Numbered from the stretch's first letter, positions 8,323-16,808 are shown. The stretch is DNA of 64,000 nt from Hyphomicrobiales bacterium (GCA_900466005.1 UEGQ01000012.1:247878-311877); one strand, 5' to 3'. Translations and numbers: made by a program. The notes: generated by a model not told the origin, from the letters alone.

Positions 8323-9485
8323 GCCACCTCGATGCCGGCAAACCGGGCGGGATCGAACGGGGCGAGATCGATGGACGGCTCCTCGTCGCAGGCGAGCTCG
8401 ACGATTGCCTTGGCTGCGATCGGACCGAGACAGATGCCGTCGCCTTCGAAGCCCGTGGTGACATAGGCATTGTCGAGACCCGGCAGGCGGCCGATGAGCG
8501 GCAGTCCGTCGACGACGGCGGTGCGCACCCCGGCAAAGCTTCGCAGCAGCCGGACCTCGGCGAGGCCGGGAACCAGCGCAACCGCATCCGCAAGAATGCG
8601 TGACACGGCATCGAAATCGTTCGAGCGATGGTCGTCGGTATCCTCGCGTGTGCCGCCGATGAGAAACTGCCCGGTGGTCAGCGGATCGATTACCAGCCCG
8701 ATCCCGCGAGCGGGCTTGCCGGCGGCGGCCTTCTGGCTGCCCTTGCTCAGCAGATAGCGCCCGGACATGATCGCACCCGGCATGGCGCCGTTGAGGTGCG
8801 GTGCGCGCTCCGTGACGAGGAGTTGCCCCTTGCGCGGCGCGAGCGTGTCGCGAAGGCCGAGCAGATGCGCCGATCCGCTCCCGGCCGCGAGGATCACGGC
8901 CTCGGCCTTCAGAACGCCTTTGGTGGTCTCCACACCCTCGGCACGCCCGGCGGAGACAAGAAGCCGGCGCACGGGCTCGTCGCGGCGGATGTTTATGCCG
9001 CCGGCCGTCAGCAGGCGATGGACAATCCGGTAGCCGATCGCGTGCCCCTCGTCGTGGACCTCGACGGCCATTTCGGCGCTGCGTGAGAGCACCGGAAAGC
9101 GCCGTGCGGTCTCGGCGCGCGAAAGCCTGTCGACGCACACGCCGGAACTCGTGAGCGCATCGGCATGGGCGTGAAGCACCTCCGCCTCCTGTTCCGACGA
9201 GGCGACGATGAAGGTCGAACGGGCCTTGAAGAGATCGGCGAACAGGCCTTCGCCGGCCAACTCGCGGTAGAGCCGGATACCGCAGAGTGCCGCCTCCATC
9301 ATCGGGCCCGGCCGCTTGCTGGCGACCGAGACGGCGCCGTCGGCGGCCCCGGTTGCCGCAGCCGCGGGAGCGCTCGCCTCGAGCACCTGAACGTCCACGC
9401 CGCGCCGGGCGAGGAAATAGGCTGCGGCCGCGCCGGATATCCCCGATCCGATGATGATGGCTGATGTTGGCAGGCGGGACTTCAT
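8316..9485 (-). CDS. DAO-family FAD oxidoreductase, catalytic subunit (HcnC/LhpB/OoxB type)
   Basis: 389-residue flavoprotein of the DadA/glycine oxidase (DAO) family. The FAD site IIIGSGISGAAAAYFLARRG lies at the N-terminus, and the C-terminal FAD block is TTGFEGDGICLGPIAAKAI. It is the likely amine-oxidising subunit that pairs with the FAD/[2Fe-2S] and ferredoxin proteins encoded at 5287-6883. The TAA stop lies inside the ATTAGGCT repeat at the end of the IS element, so the protein's last residue coincides with the insertion point and may be original or altered. It is transcribed divergently from the LysR gene, and the start at 9485 is the first residue of the conserved fold. Confidence 0.87.
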   Translation of the reverse strand: MKSRLPTSAIIIGSGISGAAAAYFLARRGVDVQVLEASAPAAAATGAADGAVSVASKRPGPMMEAALCGIRLYRELAGEGLFADLFKARSTFIVASSEQEAEVLHAHADALTSSGVCVDRLSRAETARRFPVLSRSAEMAVEVHDEGHAIGYRIVHRLLTAGGINIRRDEPVRRLLVSAGRAEGVETTKGVLKAEAVILAAGSGSAHLLGLRDTLAPRKGQLLVTERAPHLNGAMPGAIMSGRYLLSKGSQKAAAGKPARGIGLVIDPLTTGQFLIGGTREDTDDHRSNDFDAVSRILADAVALVPGLAEVRLLRSFAGVRTAVVDGLPLIGRLPGLDNAYVTTGFEGDGICLGPIAAKAIVELACDEEPSIDLAPFDPARFAGIEVAA

Positions 9486-9549
9486 ATCATTTGACCGAGA
9501 TTCTTGCGTTCGATACATCTGATATTGGCGAAGTGCGGCCTCGCCCGTC

Positions 9550-9590
9550 GATACAAGATGACGGCCTTCCCAGTTCACGAAATTTGTATC
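9550..9590. promoter_or_regulatory. Inverted repeat in the divergent lysR/operon control region
   Basis: Between the DAO-type gene and the LysR gene (9486-9643) the perfect arms GATACAA (9550-9556) and TTGTATC (9584-9590) face each other across 27 bases. A third GATACA lies at about 9515. LysR-type regulators usually bind dyads in exactly such divergent intergenic regions, so this is a reasonable operator candidate. No binding data are implied. Confidence 0.45.
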
Positions 9591-9643
9591 CGCTGGAAAG
9601 AGAAGAACCCATATGCCGAGACCGGGTATCAAGGGGACCAGCG

Positions 9644-10573
9644 ATGGCGAAGATCAGCCTTACTCTCATCCAGACCTTCTACCAGGTGGCACGACACGGC
9701 TCCTTTTCAGGGGCCGCGCGCGATCTAAACCTGAGCTACCAGTCGGCCGCAAACCACGTCCGGCGGCTGGAGCAGATCCTCAAGGGCAAACTCATCGACA
9801 GCGAGCAGGGGGCGAAGAGGATATCGCTGACGCCCCGCGGCCGTGCTCTCTATAATCTCCTGCATCCAGAGCTCGACATCATGCTCGAGCGGCTCACCAA
9901 GCTGATCGAGAGCCAGCGCTCGTCACTTCGTGTCGGCATGCCGCAGGCCATCTTCTTCTACCTGTTCCCGAAGGTTCTGGCGCGTTTCCGCGAGGGCTTC
10001 CCGGAAATGGAGTTCGCCGTTTACGAGCGTGACACGGTGCTCGCCGAGCTCGTGAAGAACGGCAGCCTCGATATCTGTATTTCCGAGCGCTATTTCGGCG
10101 ATCCCGTCGTGCCGCAGCGGCTTCTCGGCAGTTACCGGCTGAGCCTCGTCTATCCCCGCGCGTGGGGTGAGGCGCCTGCCGTGGCGGGGATCCCGGCCTG
10201 GGCGGAAGGCCGGCCGTTCGTCACCTACGAGCCGGGCCAGACGCTCAGAAACCTGTCGGTCGACTTCCTTGCACGTGACGGTGCGGTCGTTCAGCCGGTC
10301 ATCTCGACGTCCGGCAGTTCGAGCGTCAAGCGCTGCGTCGAGGAGGGACTCGGCTTTTCGATCATCCCGTCCTGGTGCGTCGGCCCGGAAGATCACACCA
10401 TTGCTTCGGTCAAACTGGATACGCTGCCGGAGGTGCGGGTCTATTTCGGCACTGCCGGCTTCCTCCAGAAACATCCGATGGTCCTGAAGCTCTTCGAAGA
10501 TTGCCAGCGCGAGCTGGTCGGACCCGTGCTCGACCCGCCGCAGGGCGGCGACTTTCCCCGCGGTACCCTTTGA
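9644..10573 (+). CDS. LysR-family transcriptional regulator
   Basis: 309-residue regulator with an N-terminal winged helix-turn-helix (LIQTFYQVARHGSFSGAARDLNLSYQS, residues about 7-33) and a C-terminal LysR substrate-binding fold. ATG 9644 is preceded by AAGGGGA. The gene is divergent from the dehydrogenase operon and is followed by the binding-protein gene in the same direction, the classic position for a local activator that senses the pathway substrate or intermediate. The HTH has NLSYQSAANHV where many LysR proteins have a VSQPAVS-like recognition helix, a variation within the family range. Confidence 0.92.
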   Translation: MAKISLTLIQTFYQVARHGSFSGAARDLNLSYQSAANHVRRLEQILKGKLIDSEQGAKRISLTPRGRALYNLLHPELDIMLERLTKLIESQRSSLRVGMPQAIFFYLFPKVLARFREGFPEMEFAVYERDTVLAELVKNGSLDICISERYFGDPVVPQRLLGSYRLSLVYPRAWGEAPAVAGIPAWAEGRPFVTYEPGQTLRNLSVDFLARDGAVVQPVISTSGSSSVKRCVEEGLGFSIIPSWCVGPEDHTIASVKLDTLPEVRVYFGTAGFLQKHPMVLKLFEDCQRELVGPVLDPPQGGDFPRGTL

Positions 10574-10733
10574 GCGGCAACATACAAAAATGCCGATAAG
10601 TGTGTCCGTTTCTCTAGCATTGTGCCGCTTCCGTTCGGCGATACGCTGTCCATGGCCGCAATTGCTTCGACGGAAACCGGCGGATGCAAGGCGGGTAGAC
10701 AATCGTTCTCGGGGAACAAGGGAGAAACCCAAC

Positions 10734-11558
10734 ATGCAGATTTTCGCCAAGCTTTGCAGCATGGCCGCGGTCGCGGCATCGCTGTTTGCGACATCGGCCT
10801 CGGCCGGCACGATCGACGACATCCGCTCGCGCGGCGTCCTCAGGATCCCGGCCATCCTCAACGAGGTGCCCTACTTCAACAAGGATCCCCGCACGGGCGA
10901 GTGGCAGGGCTTCGTCATCGACATGGCCAGTGACATCGCCAAGACTCTGGATGTGAAGCTGGAAGTCGTGGAGTCGAGCTGGGCGAATGCCATTCTGGAC
11001 GTGCAGAGCGGCAAGGTCGATATGGCCTTTGCGGTGACCGCGACGCCGGTGCGCGCCATGTCCGTCTCCTTCTCGGATCCGACCTACTACAACAGCTTCG
11101 TGCTCGTTTCGGCCAAGGACGAACTGACGGGCAAGGCGTGGAACGAACTGAACGACCCGAAATATACCTTCGCCGTCGACCTCGGCTCGGCACAGGACCT
11201 GATGGCCACCCAGTATCTTCCGAAGGCGAACATGCTGCGCTTCAAGACACGCGACGAAGCCATCGTCGCCGTGACCACCGGCAAGGCCGACGCTCTGGTC
11301 AACACCATGCTGAACGGCCTCGTCATCTCCAAGAAGGCCCCGACGATCGGCAGCGTCAAGGTTCCGACGCCGGTCCTTTCCACGCCGTCGGTCATCGCCG
11401 TCAACTACGGCACCGATGAAACCTTCAAGAGTTTTGTCTCCGCCTGGGCCGAATACAATCGCCGCATCGGCAACAACCAGACCTGGATTCTCAACAGCCT
11501 GAAGCCCTTCGGCGTCGAGCTGACCGACATGCCTCCGGGCTTCGGCTTCGGCGGCTGA
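10734..11558 (+). CDS. Polar amino-acid ABC transporter periplasmic binding protein (family 3)
   Basis: 274 residues with a clear Sec signal peptide (MQIFAKLCSMAAVAASLFATSASA, cleavage about residue 24). The family 3 solute-binding fold follows (GVLRIPAILNEVPYF, GFVIDMASDIAKTLDVKLEVVE, KVDMAFAVTATPVRA). ATG 10734 is preceded by AGGGAGA. It most likely serves the permease and ATPase encoded at 560-2014, because no other family 3 components are visible and the genes share the cluster. A strong terminator follows. The ligand is probably the amine or amino acid oxidised by the HcnABC-like enzyme. Confidence 0.9.
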   Translation: MQIFAKLCSMAAVAASLFATSASAGTIDDIRSRGVLRIPAILNEVPYFNKDPRTGEWQGFVIDMASDIAKTLDVKLEVVESSWANAILDVQSGKVDMAFAVTATPVRAMSVSFSDPTYYNSFVLVSAKDELTGKAWNELNDPKYTFAVDLGSAQDLMATQYLPKANMLRFKTRDEAIVAVTTGKADALVNTMLNGLVISKKAPTIGSVKVPTPVLSTPSVIAVNYGTDETFKSFVSAWAEYNRRIGNNQTWILNSLKPFGVELTDMPPGFGFGG

Positions 11559-11608
11559 GGAGCACGACCGCCGCCGCGTCCCCACCCGGTCATGTTAACC
11601 GGTATCCG

Positions 11609-11641
11609 CCGGCGAGCACGCAAGTGCTCGCCGGTTTTGTT
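11609..11641 (+). terminator. Rho-independent terminator after the binding-protein gene
   Basis: A perfect 11-bp stem, CCGGCGAGCAC (11609-11619) with GTGCTCGCCGG (11624-11634), closes a GCAA tetraloop and is followed by TTTTGTTT. It lies 50 bp past the binding-protein stop. Confidence 0.9.
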
Positions 11642-12033
11642 TGCCCGGCGTGTAACGGTAGAGGTCAGTATGCGCCTCTAGGTTGATTTCAGAGTTGCGA
11701 GGGGGTTCAGGCAGCGGGATTTGCCGAGGTGTTCCGAGCCATTGGGTGGTGCCTCAAGTGTCGCGTCGACCGACGCATCCTCCCTGGACCAAAATTCAAC
11801 ATTCGACGTGATCGTGGGGAACGTTCACGCAGACCGAAAAAGTCGGCACCCTCAGATTTCGAGTTTGCACTCCAACGCCGATGCGCTCGTCCAATTTCAG
11901 GGTAGGCGTCCACCGTTCCAATACAAAGAGAAACCCGCGGAGCAGCAAACTGCACCTACCTACCAAGGTTCCAACGAAAACTGAGACAATTTCGTATTTG
12001 TGGATACACAGCAGATGTCGGGCAAAATCGCCG
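11642..12033. other. Intergenic region with no recognised gene
   Basis: About 390 bp between the terminator and the DUF1508 gene. I found no reading frame with a recognisable family, no repeat and no hairpin of note. The composition is more even than in the flanking operons. Confidence 0.5.
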
Positions 12034-12210
12034 TCAACTGTTGTCTTCGGTTGGCGCGTCCGGGCCGTTCTTCTTAATCGAGTTAATCGCGTTCTCAGCG
12101 CTAGCCTTGCTCTTGTAGCCTTCTGTCGCAAAAATGACTTCATTATTGTATTTGAAGCGAACGCGAAATTCGCCGGCCTTGTCTTTGTAAATCTCGAACT
12201 TATGCGCCAT
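12034..12210 (-). CDS. DUF1508 (YegP-like) small protein
   Basis: 58-residue protein that matches the single-repeat form of the YegP/DUF1508 family: the segment begins MAHKFEIYKDKAGEFRVRFK and continues with a GYKSKASAENAI stretch. E. coli YegP has two such repeats; rhizobial genomes commonly carry one-repeat versions of about 60 residues. GAGGG stands seven bases before the ATG. The function is unknown, although family members are often stress-associated. It stands alone, convergent with nothing and flanked by noncoding sequence. Confidence 0.85.
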   Translation of the reverse strand: MAHKFEIYKDKAGEFRVRFKYNNEVIFATEGYKSKASAENAINSIKKNGPDAPTEDNS

Positions 12211-12673
12211 TTATTTTCCCTCAGGTTGGACGAGCCGATTCGCACCATACGAGGGTGCCAGCGTCGACGATAAACTACAAGATGACGGTCAGACCGCGGC
12301 GCAGAAATAGTAGGAGGTCAGCTGTACCTGTGTCATACTTCCGTCGAGTGTTGCGGTGCCCTCTCGCTCCACCAAACCACAGCCTAGCCCAAAGCAAAGC
12401 CGACAATTGGAGCGGCACTGTCCTTTGCGTTCTTCATTGGAGCCATCCTTGCCAGTGCTTGCCACGATTGGTCTTAGGCTCGCAAAGGCGTCTTTCAGGT
12501 CCATCGTGTACGCGAGAGCGATCGAACTCCCGTACACCGGCAGCTTCGCCGTAGCCAGTTGCCTGCATCTTTCTGGAAGCACCGTCATGCCGCAGTGGTA
12601 TGGAAGGTTACGCATGGAGATGGCGGTCGTAACAGCGATCGCGAAGTTCGACAACTGACCTGGAAGGGCCAAC
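12211..12673. other. Intergenic region with no supported gene
   Basis: About 460 bp. Both strands have reading frames of 100-140 codons, but none shows a family motif, a convincing start or a high-GC codon pattern. It must contain the promoters of the DUF1508 gene and the esterase gene. Confidence 0.45.
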
Positions 12674-13687
12674 GTGTTCAAGAAGCTCCTTTTTGGAATT
12701 CCTGCCGCGATCATCGTCATTATCGCAGGTGCTTATGCGGCATTCCAACTCAGCCCTTGGCCATCTGTTTGGCTGATCCGCAACTCCATCGACGAGCGCG
12801 CTGCGGCAGCCTCGGCATCCGTAATCGGTCTCGTGCCAACGAACATCTCTGCAAAGCGCGGCCTGAACTACGCGCCCGGCGACCGCGACGCGCTGTTGGA
12901 TGTGTATGCGCCAGCGGAGTCGCCCGGACTGTTGCCGGCAGTGGTTTGGGTGCATGGCGGCGGCTTTATTTCCGGATCGCGTTCGGACCTGTCGGGCTAT
13001 CTCCAGATCCTGGCCGCACACGGCTTCGTCACCATCGGCGTCGACTATACGACAGCGCCGGAGGCACGTTTCCCCACGCCAGTGCGGCAGACCAATGAGG
13101 CGCTGGCGTACGTGAGCGCCAATGCTGAGCGCTTCAAGATTGATCCCGGTCGAATTTTCCTGGCTGGCGATTCTGCGGGCGCACAGATTGTAGCGCAATC
13201 AGCGCTCGTCATTACCGATCCAGAATACGCAAGGCGCCTCAACATCGATCCGGGCCTGTCCCGGAACGCATTGCGCGGCGTACTCCTTTTTTGTGGTCCC
13301 TATGAGCCTTCAACGATGAATTTCGACGGGCCGCTCGGAAGGTTCATGCGCACCGTGATCTGGTCCTACGTCGGCACGCGCGATCCGCGTGATGGGCGTG
13401 TTGCGCAGATCTCGGTGGAACCGCACATAACCTCTGGCTATCCGCCCGCGTTCATCTCGGCCGGCAATGCCGATCCGCTTGCCCCGCAATCAGTGGCGCT
13501 CGCCGATGCGCTGCGCGCTAAGGGCATTGAGGTCGATGCATTGTTCTTCAGTGAAGACCATCAGCCACCTCTGGATCATGAATACCAGTTTCTGCTTTCG
13601 ACGCAAGCAGGTCAGCTCGCGCTCGATCGCTCCGTCGCGTTTCTGAAGGCGCACGCCGGCGCGATAACAGGTGAGCAGATCGAATAG
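12674..13687 (+). CDS. Membrane-anchored alpha/beta hydrolase (hormone-sensitive lipase-type esterase)
   Basis: 337-residue esterase. Residues about 5-25 form a hydrophobic anchor or uncleaved signal. The catalytic domain has the oxyanion-hole motif VWVHGGGFISG (about residue 95), the nucleophile elbow LAGDSAGAQ (about residue 166), an acidic residue in SAGNADPLAP, and the final histidine in SEDHQPPLDH. These place it in alpha/beta hydrolase fold family 3 (bacterial HSL group IV), which cleaves short acyl esters. The start is GTG 12674 with GGAAGG upstream. The anchor suggests a periplasmic or membrane-facing enzyme. It has no operon partner. Confidence 0.88.
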   Translation: MFKKLLFGIPAAIIVIIAGAYAAFQLSPWPSVWLIRNSIDERAAAASASVIGLVPTNISAKRGLNYAPGDRDALLDVYAPAESPGLLPAVVWVHGGGFISGSRSDLSGYLQILAAHGFVTIGVDYTTAPEARFPTPVRQTNEALAYVSANAERFKIDPGRIFLAGDSAGAQIVAQSALVITDPEYARRLNIDPGLSRNALRGVLLFCGPYEPSTMNFDGPLGRFMRTVIWSYVGTRDPRDGRVAQISVEPHITSGYPPAFISAGNADPLAPQSVALADALRAKGIEVDALFFSEDHQPPLDHEYQFLLSTQAGQLALDRSVAFLKAHAGAITGEQIE

Positions 13688-13777
13688 GCTGCCTAACCAG
13701 CGGCGTTCGAGGACACGAGGACCCCATCAAACTGCCTGAATCTGGCCTCGGACCGCCTGAACAAAGGAAGCCGAGTG

Positions 13778-14345
13778 CTAGTTGCTGACGCGTCTGGCTC
13801 CAAAGACGATCGGTCTCGCTCCCGTGCCCCGAACTGGCATGTAGTCGCGTATAAGACTGGACAAATGCCCGGACGCCGTAACAGCATTAATCATCCCGAG
13901 CAACACGTTAGGCTGGCGGCACGCCGTATCTGCACCCCAGGTCACGTCGTTGCCACAGGTTGCACGCTTGAACCAGATGTTGATCCCATGTCCACTGGTG
14001 TCTCAGTCGAGACGCCCGCGACAATCGGCCCCTCTGCCGACAACCCGATAGGTGCCGCGCCTCTTCAGGCAGAAATCCATCTTGTACTTGCCATAGACAA
14101 TGCCGATCGACCGGTGGCATCCCGCCACCTTTCCGCCGACGGCGGCCTATCTCAAGGCGGCCCTTGGCAACGGTTTGGTCAAGGCTGGAGATAGACTTCC
14201 TCGTATTTGTTCGATCGCAAGGGCCGCTCGACGAAGACACTATCTCACCAGACGCTTTGCCGTTCATGGCATGACGATCTCAGCCCTCTTCAAAGCAGTC
14301 GTGAAGTCGACGGAGCTGACTTTCGGTCGCTGAACGCCCATCTGA
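13778..14345 (-). pseudogene. Possible remnant of a small cysteine-containing protein gene
   Basis: Low-confidence call. On the minus strand one frame reads protein-like sequence through two in-frame stops, a TAG at 14147-14149 and a TGA at 14003-14005. The stretch between them has AAVGGKVAGCHRSIGIVYGK and DFCLKRRGTYRVVG, and the stretch after the TGA has GHGINIWFKRATCGNDVTWG. The mix of charged, aromatic and cysteine residues looks like a real secreted-type protein. No family was recognised, and the upstream end is undefined. If it is not a remnant, the 660-bp gap between the esterase and TadG genes holds nothing I can name. Confidence 0.3.
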
Positions 14346-14348
14346 TGT

Positions 14349-16073
14349 TTATTGAACAAGAACTGGTCGCCTGCAGGACGCATAGCTGACGGACACGTCG
14401 GCCTCGCCCACCTTCACGCCGAGTGTCAGCAAGGTGTTGTAGAGTATGGTGTCGAGAGGAACCGTCAAGGCCGACAGGGTCTGCGCCAAGGCCGCCTGCA
14501 GAGACTGCGGCGTGGTGAGCGTTAATGCACCGACGCGGATATCGAGTTCGAGATTTTCAAGCAGCGAACGCTGCAGGCTCGTCAGCGTCTGTGCGGTCGA
14601 AACGGATTTCGTCACACTTCCGGCGATGTCGGACGGTGTGAATGTCAGCGATTTCTTGTAGAGATTGGTGACGTTGACGTAGCCCTTGGCTGCTATGTCG
14701 ATGAGCGCAGTGTCCAGAAGCGTCGCCTTGGTGACGCGCGGTTTGACGCCGAAATTGGCGAATGCCGTCGGATCGACGTTTCCGAGCGCCAGCTCGACCA
14801 GACCGGGAACCGCCTCAATGCCGACTTCGGCATTGCCGTCGGAGCGGCAGGAGATGTTGGCAAGTCTGGCCTCGGCGTGGGCGACCTCGAGATAGAGAGG
14901 AACCCTGAGCTTGGTGCCCGCAAGGGCGAGAAGGCCATCGCCCGTTACCTCCAGCGAGAGGCGCGTCTGGGCCGTCCGCACGACCGTTCCGGGATCTCCC
15001 ACCGCGAGGGGCGGCGTGCCGACCGGAGGTTCGCCAATCGTCAGTTTCAGCGTCGCGGTGGCAAGGCCAGGGACGCTCTGCTTGAGGTCGACGGCCAGCT
15101 GAGAATTGCCGTTTGCCGCGACCGCGGCGGCGGTCAGCAGATCGAAGGCGTTCACGCCGACGGCCAGGTTCTCCGCGGTGCCGACCGGCAGGCTAGCCAC
15201 CGGGCCGAGGGCGAGCACTTCGTTGAGGTTCACGGTCAGCGCCGTGTGGCCGACGGCCGCCGCCAGACGGTCCAGTACCGTATTCAATCTGCTGGACAGT
15301 CCGGGATTGCGGCCAATTGCCTCGATGAGCGCGCCGAGCTTGACGTTGGTGTCGAGAACGTCCTGGTAGGTGCCTGCGGTAAGATCCAGGTCCGTGGCGA
15401 GTGCATCGACAGTTTTCAATGCGTCGATGTGTGCATCCACCAAGGCTTCGTAGTCCATAAGGTCGAGATCGACAGACGTGCCGAGGAGGGGTGTGAGCAG
15501 CGCGTTGAGAACCCCACCGTGAAGGCTTGCCAGGCGGCTCCCGACGGAGAAGGCTGCCATCTTGTCAGCGGCTGCGACAGCCTTTGCCGACAGGAGAGGG
15601 GCCTTCGTAAAGGCGGAGGCGAAGTAGAGATCGGCTTTGCGTGTCACCTCGACCTTGACCGCGTCCGGCCTGCTCTCCGTTACCTGAAACCGCTCTGCGA
15701 CGGGGAGTGTAACGTCGGGGCTGTATCGACCGACACTCACGTTTGCGACTTCTTCCTGCACGCTGTCCGGGGTCGTCGCCACCGCCCTGCCATCGAGCAA
15801 AAGGTGATCTCCCTGCCGGACTGGGATCGAGATGTTGTTGGCGCGGAAGTAGGCGGCGACCGCCGCCTCTGGCGTTGCTGGTTGCGCAGCCGCGGAAATC
15901 GCGGCGAGATCGGCCGCCTGCTGCAGAGCTCTCTGCTGCAGCGTCAGGTTTCCGTAGTCGACGCCGAGCGCCAGGGCGCCGATGACAAGTGGCGCGACAA
16001 GCGCGGCGGATATGGCGATATTTCCCTCGGTGTTTTGGGGAAATGCGGGACGACGCGTAACGGGTGTGCTCAT
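14349..16073 (-). CDS. TadG-like pilus-associated protein
   Basis: 574-residue protein whose N-terminus matches the TadE/TadG class: EGNIAISAALVAPLVIGALALGVDYGNL forms one membrane helix (about residues 15-42) followed by the usual QQRALQQAADLAAISAA. The remaining 500 residues are an extracytoplasmic region rich in Ala, Leu and Val. TadG proteins are minor pseudopilins or assembly factors of Flp/Tad pili. The start at 16073 lies 1 bp after the stop of the TadE gene, so the two are co-translated. No other tad genes are in the window, so the pair is an orphan module. Confidence 0.82.
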   Translation of the reverse strand: MSTPVTRRPAFPQNTEGNIAISAALVAPLVIGALALGVDYGNLTLQQRALQQAADLAAISAAAQPATPEAAVAAYFRANNISIPVRQGDHLLLDGRAVATTPDSVQEEVANVSVGRYSPDVTLPVAERFQVTESRPDAVKVEVTRKADLYFASAFTKAPLLSAKAVAAADKMAAFSVGSRLASLHGGVLNALLTPLLGTSVDLDLMDYEALVDAHIDALKTVDALATDLDLTAGTYQDVLDTNVKLGALIEAIGRNPGLSSRLNTVLDRLAAAVGHTALTVNLNEVLALGPVASLPVGTAENLAVGVNAFDLLTAAAVAANGNSQLAVDLKQSVPGLATATLKLTIGEPPVGTPPLAVGDPGTVVRTAQTRLSLEVTGDGLLALAGTKLRVPLYLEVAHAEARLANISCRSDGNAEVGIEAVPGLVELALGNVDPTAFANFGVKPRVTKATLLDTALIDIAAKGYVNVTNLYKKSLTFTPSDIAGSVTKSVSTAQTLTSLQRSLLENLELDIRVGALTLTTPQSLQAALAQTLSALTVPLDTILYNTLLTLGVKVGEADVSVSYASCRRPVLVQ

Positions 16074-16074
16074 G

Positions 16075-16491
16075 TCAAAGACCTCCGAGGCGAATGGTGG
16101 CAAAGCGGGTGATGTGTTCGTCCGGCATGACGAACCCGTAGAGGTTCCAGATCGGCAGGTTGCCTGCATCGTAGGAGATTGTGACGGTGAACTGGCTCGG
16201 ATTGTCAGGATCGTCCTTCACGGTCACCGCCATCGCGCTCGTGTCGATGAAGGAGTAGCGGTCCGCCGACGAAGAGATGTAGTTGCTGGCGATCTGCGAG
16301 CGCTCGGTCGCGGTGATGCCGGCCACGGCTGCGCGGGCGGCGTCGGAAGTGAGCTGCTGTACCGCATGCGCTGCGCTGAGATAGATGCCGTAGCCGATCA
16401 TGGTGAGTACGACCATAATGAATACAGGCGCGACGATCGCGAACTCGACGGCGGAGGCACCTGCAGTGTCCCTTTTAATCGCGAAATTCAA
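16075..16491 (-). CDS. TadE-like pseudopilin
   Basis: 138-residue protein with a short cytoplasmic N-terminus and one hydrophobic helix containing the TadE motif TAGASAVEFAIVAPVF, including the conserved glutamate. It fits the TadE family of small pilus-assembly proteins. I chose TTG 16491 because GGAGG stands five bases before it. The longer GTG start at 16503 would place that Shine-Dalgarno sequence inside the gene. A palindrome TACATATGTA lies just upstream at 16511-16520. It is coupled to the TadG gene. Confidence 0.8.
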   Translation of the reverse strand: MNFAIKRDTAGASAVEFAIVAPVFIMVVLTMIGYGIYLSAAHAVQQLTSDAARAAVAGITATERSQIASNYISSSADRYSFIDTSAMAVTVKDDPDNPSQFTVTISYDAGNLPIWNLYGFVMPDEHITRFATIRLGGL

Positions 16492-16719
16492 TGATACCTC
16501 CACTCATAAATACATATGTATATCTTATGTGTATTGATTTTCTAATTCGTTAAATAAGCGGTTTGAATTGAACATGTGTATTCGTCGCCAGACGTCGTGC
16601 AGCGTCGATGCAACCTGGACGCTTTGCCGTGGCGGCTCGCTCTACTTCGATCAGCGATAGTTTGTCTCCCAATGGAAGGCTTATGATCTGAAAGGAGATA
16701 GATCTGCCTCACGCGTTGC

Positions 16720-16788
16720 CCAATTATTGGTCATCGAATCTTCTTGACACATTTTTGGGCCGACCTTAACAATTTCTACCAATTGGTA
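16720..16788 (+). promoter_or_regulatory. Promoter with two palindromic operator-like sites for the BMP operon
   Basis: A sigma-70-like promoter is visible: TTGACA at 16744-16749, 17 bases, then TAACAA at 16767-16772. The perfect palindrome TACCAATTGGTA (16777-16788) lies where transcription would start, and the related CCAATTATTGG (16720-16730) lies about 57 bp upstream. The shared CCAAT/ATTGG half-sites suggest a dimeric repressor bridging both sites. No regulator gene is adjacent. Confidence 0.55.
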
Positions 16789-16808
16789 AAAAAATGGGGA
16801 ACTCGCCA

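Noticed and set aside
6880-9138. A 752-codon minus-strand frame spanning the IS element
   Set aside because: It crosses the transposase on the wrong strand and two known genes in wrong frames. I considered whether its end, which overlaps the ferredoxin start, preserved the old DAO C-terminus, but the evidence is insufficient.
12289-12720. A 143-codon minus-strand frame in the intergenic region
   Set aside because: No motif, poor start context and irregular composition; left as noncoding.
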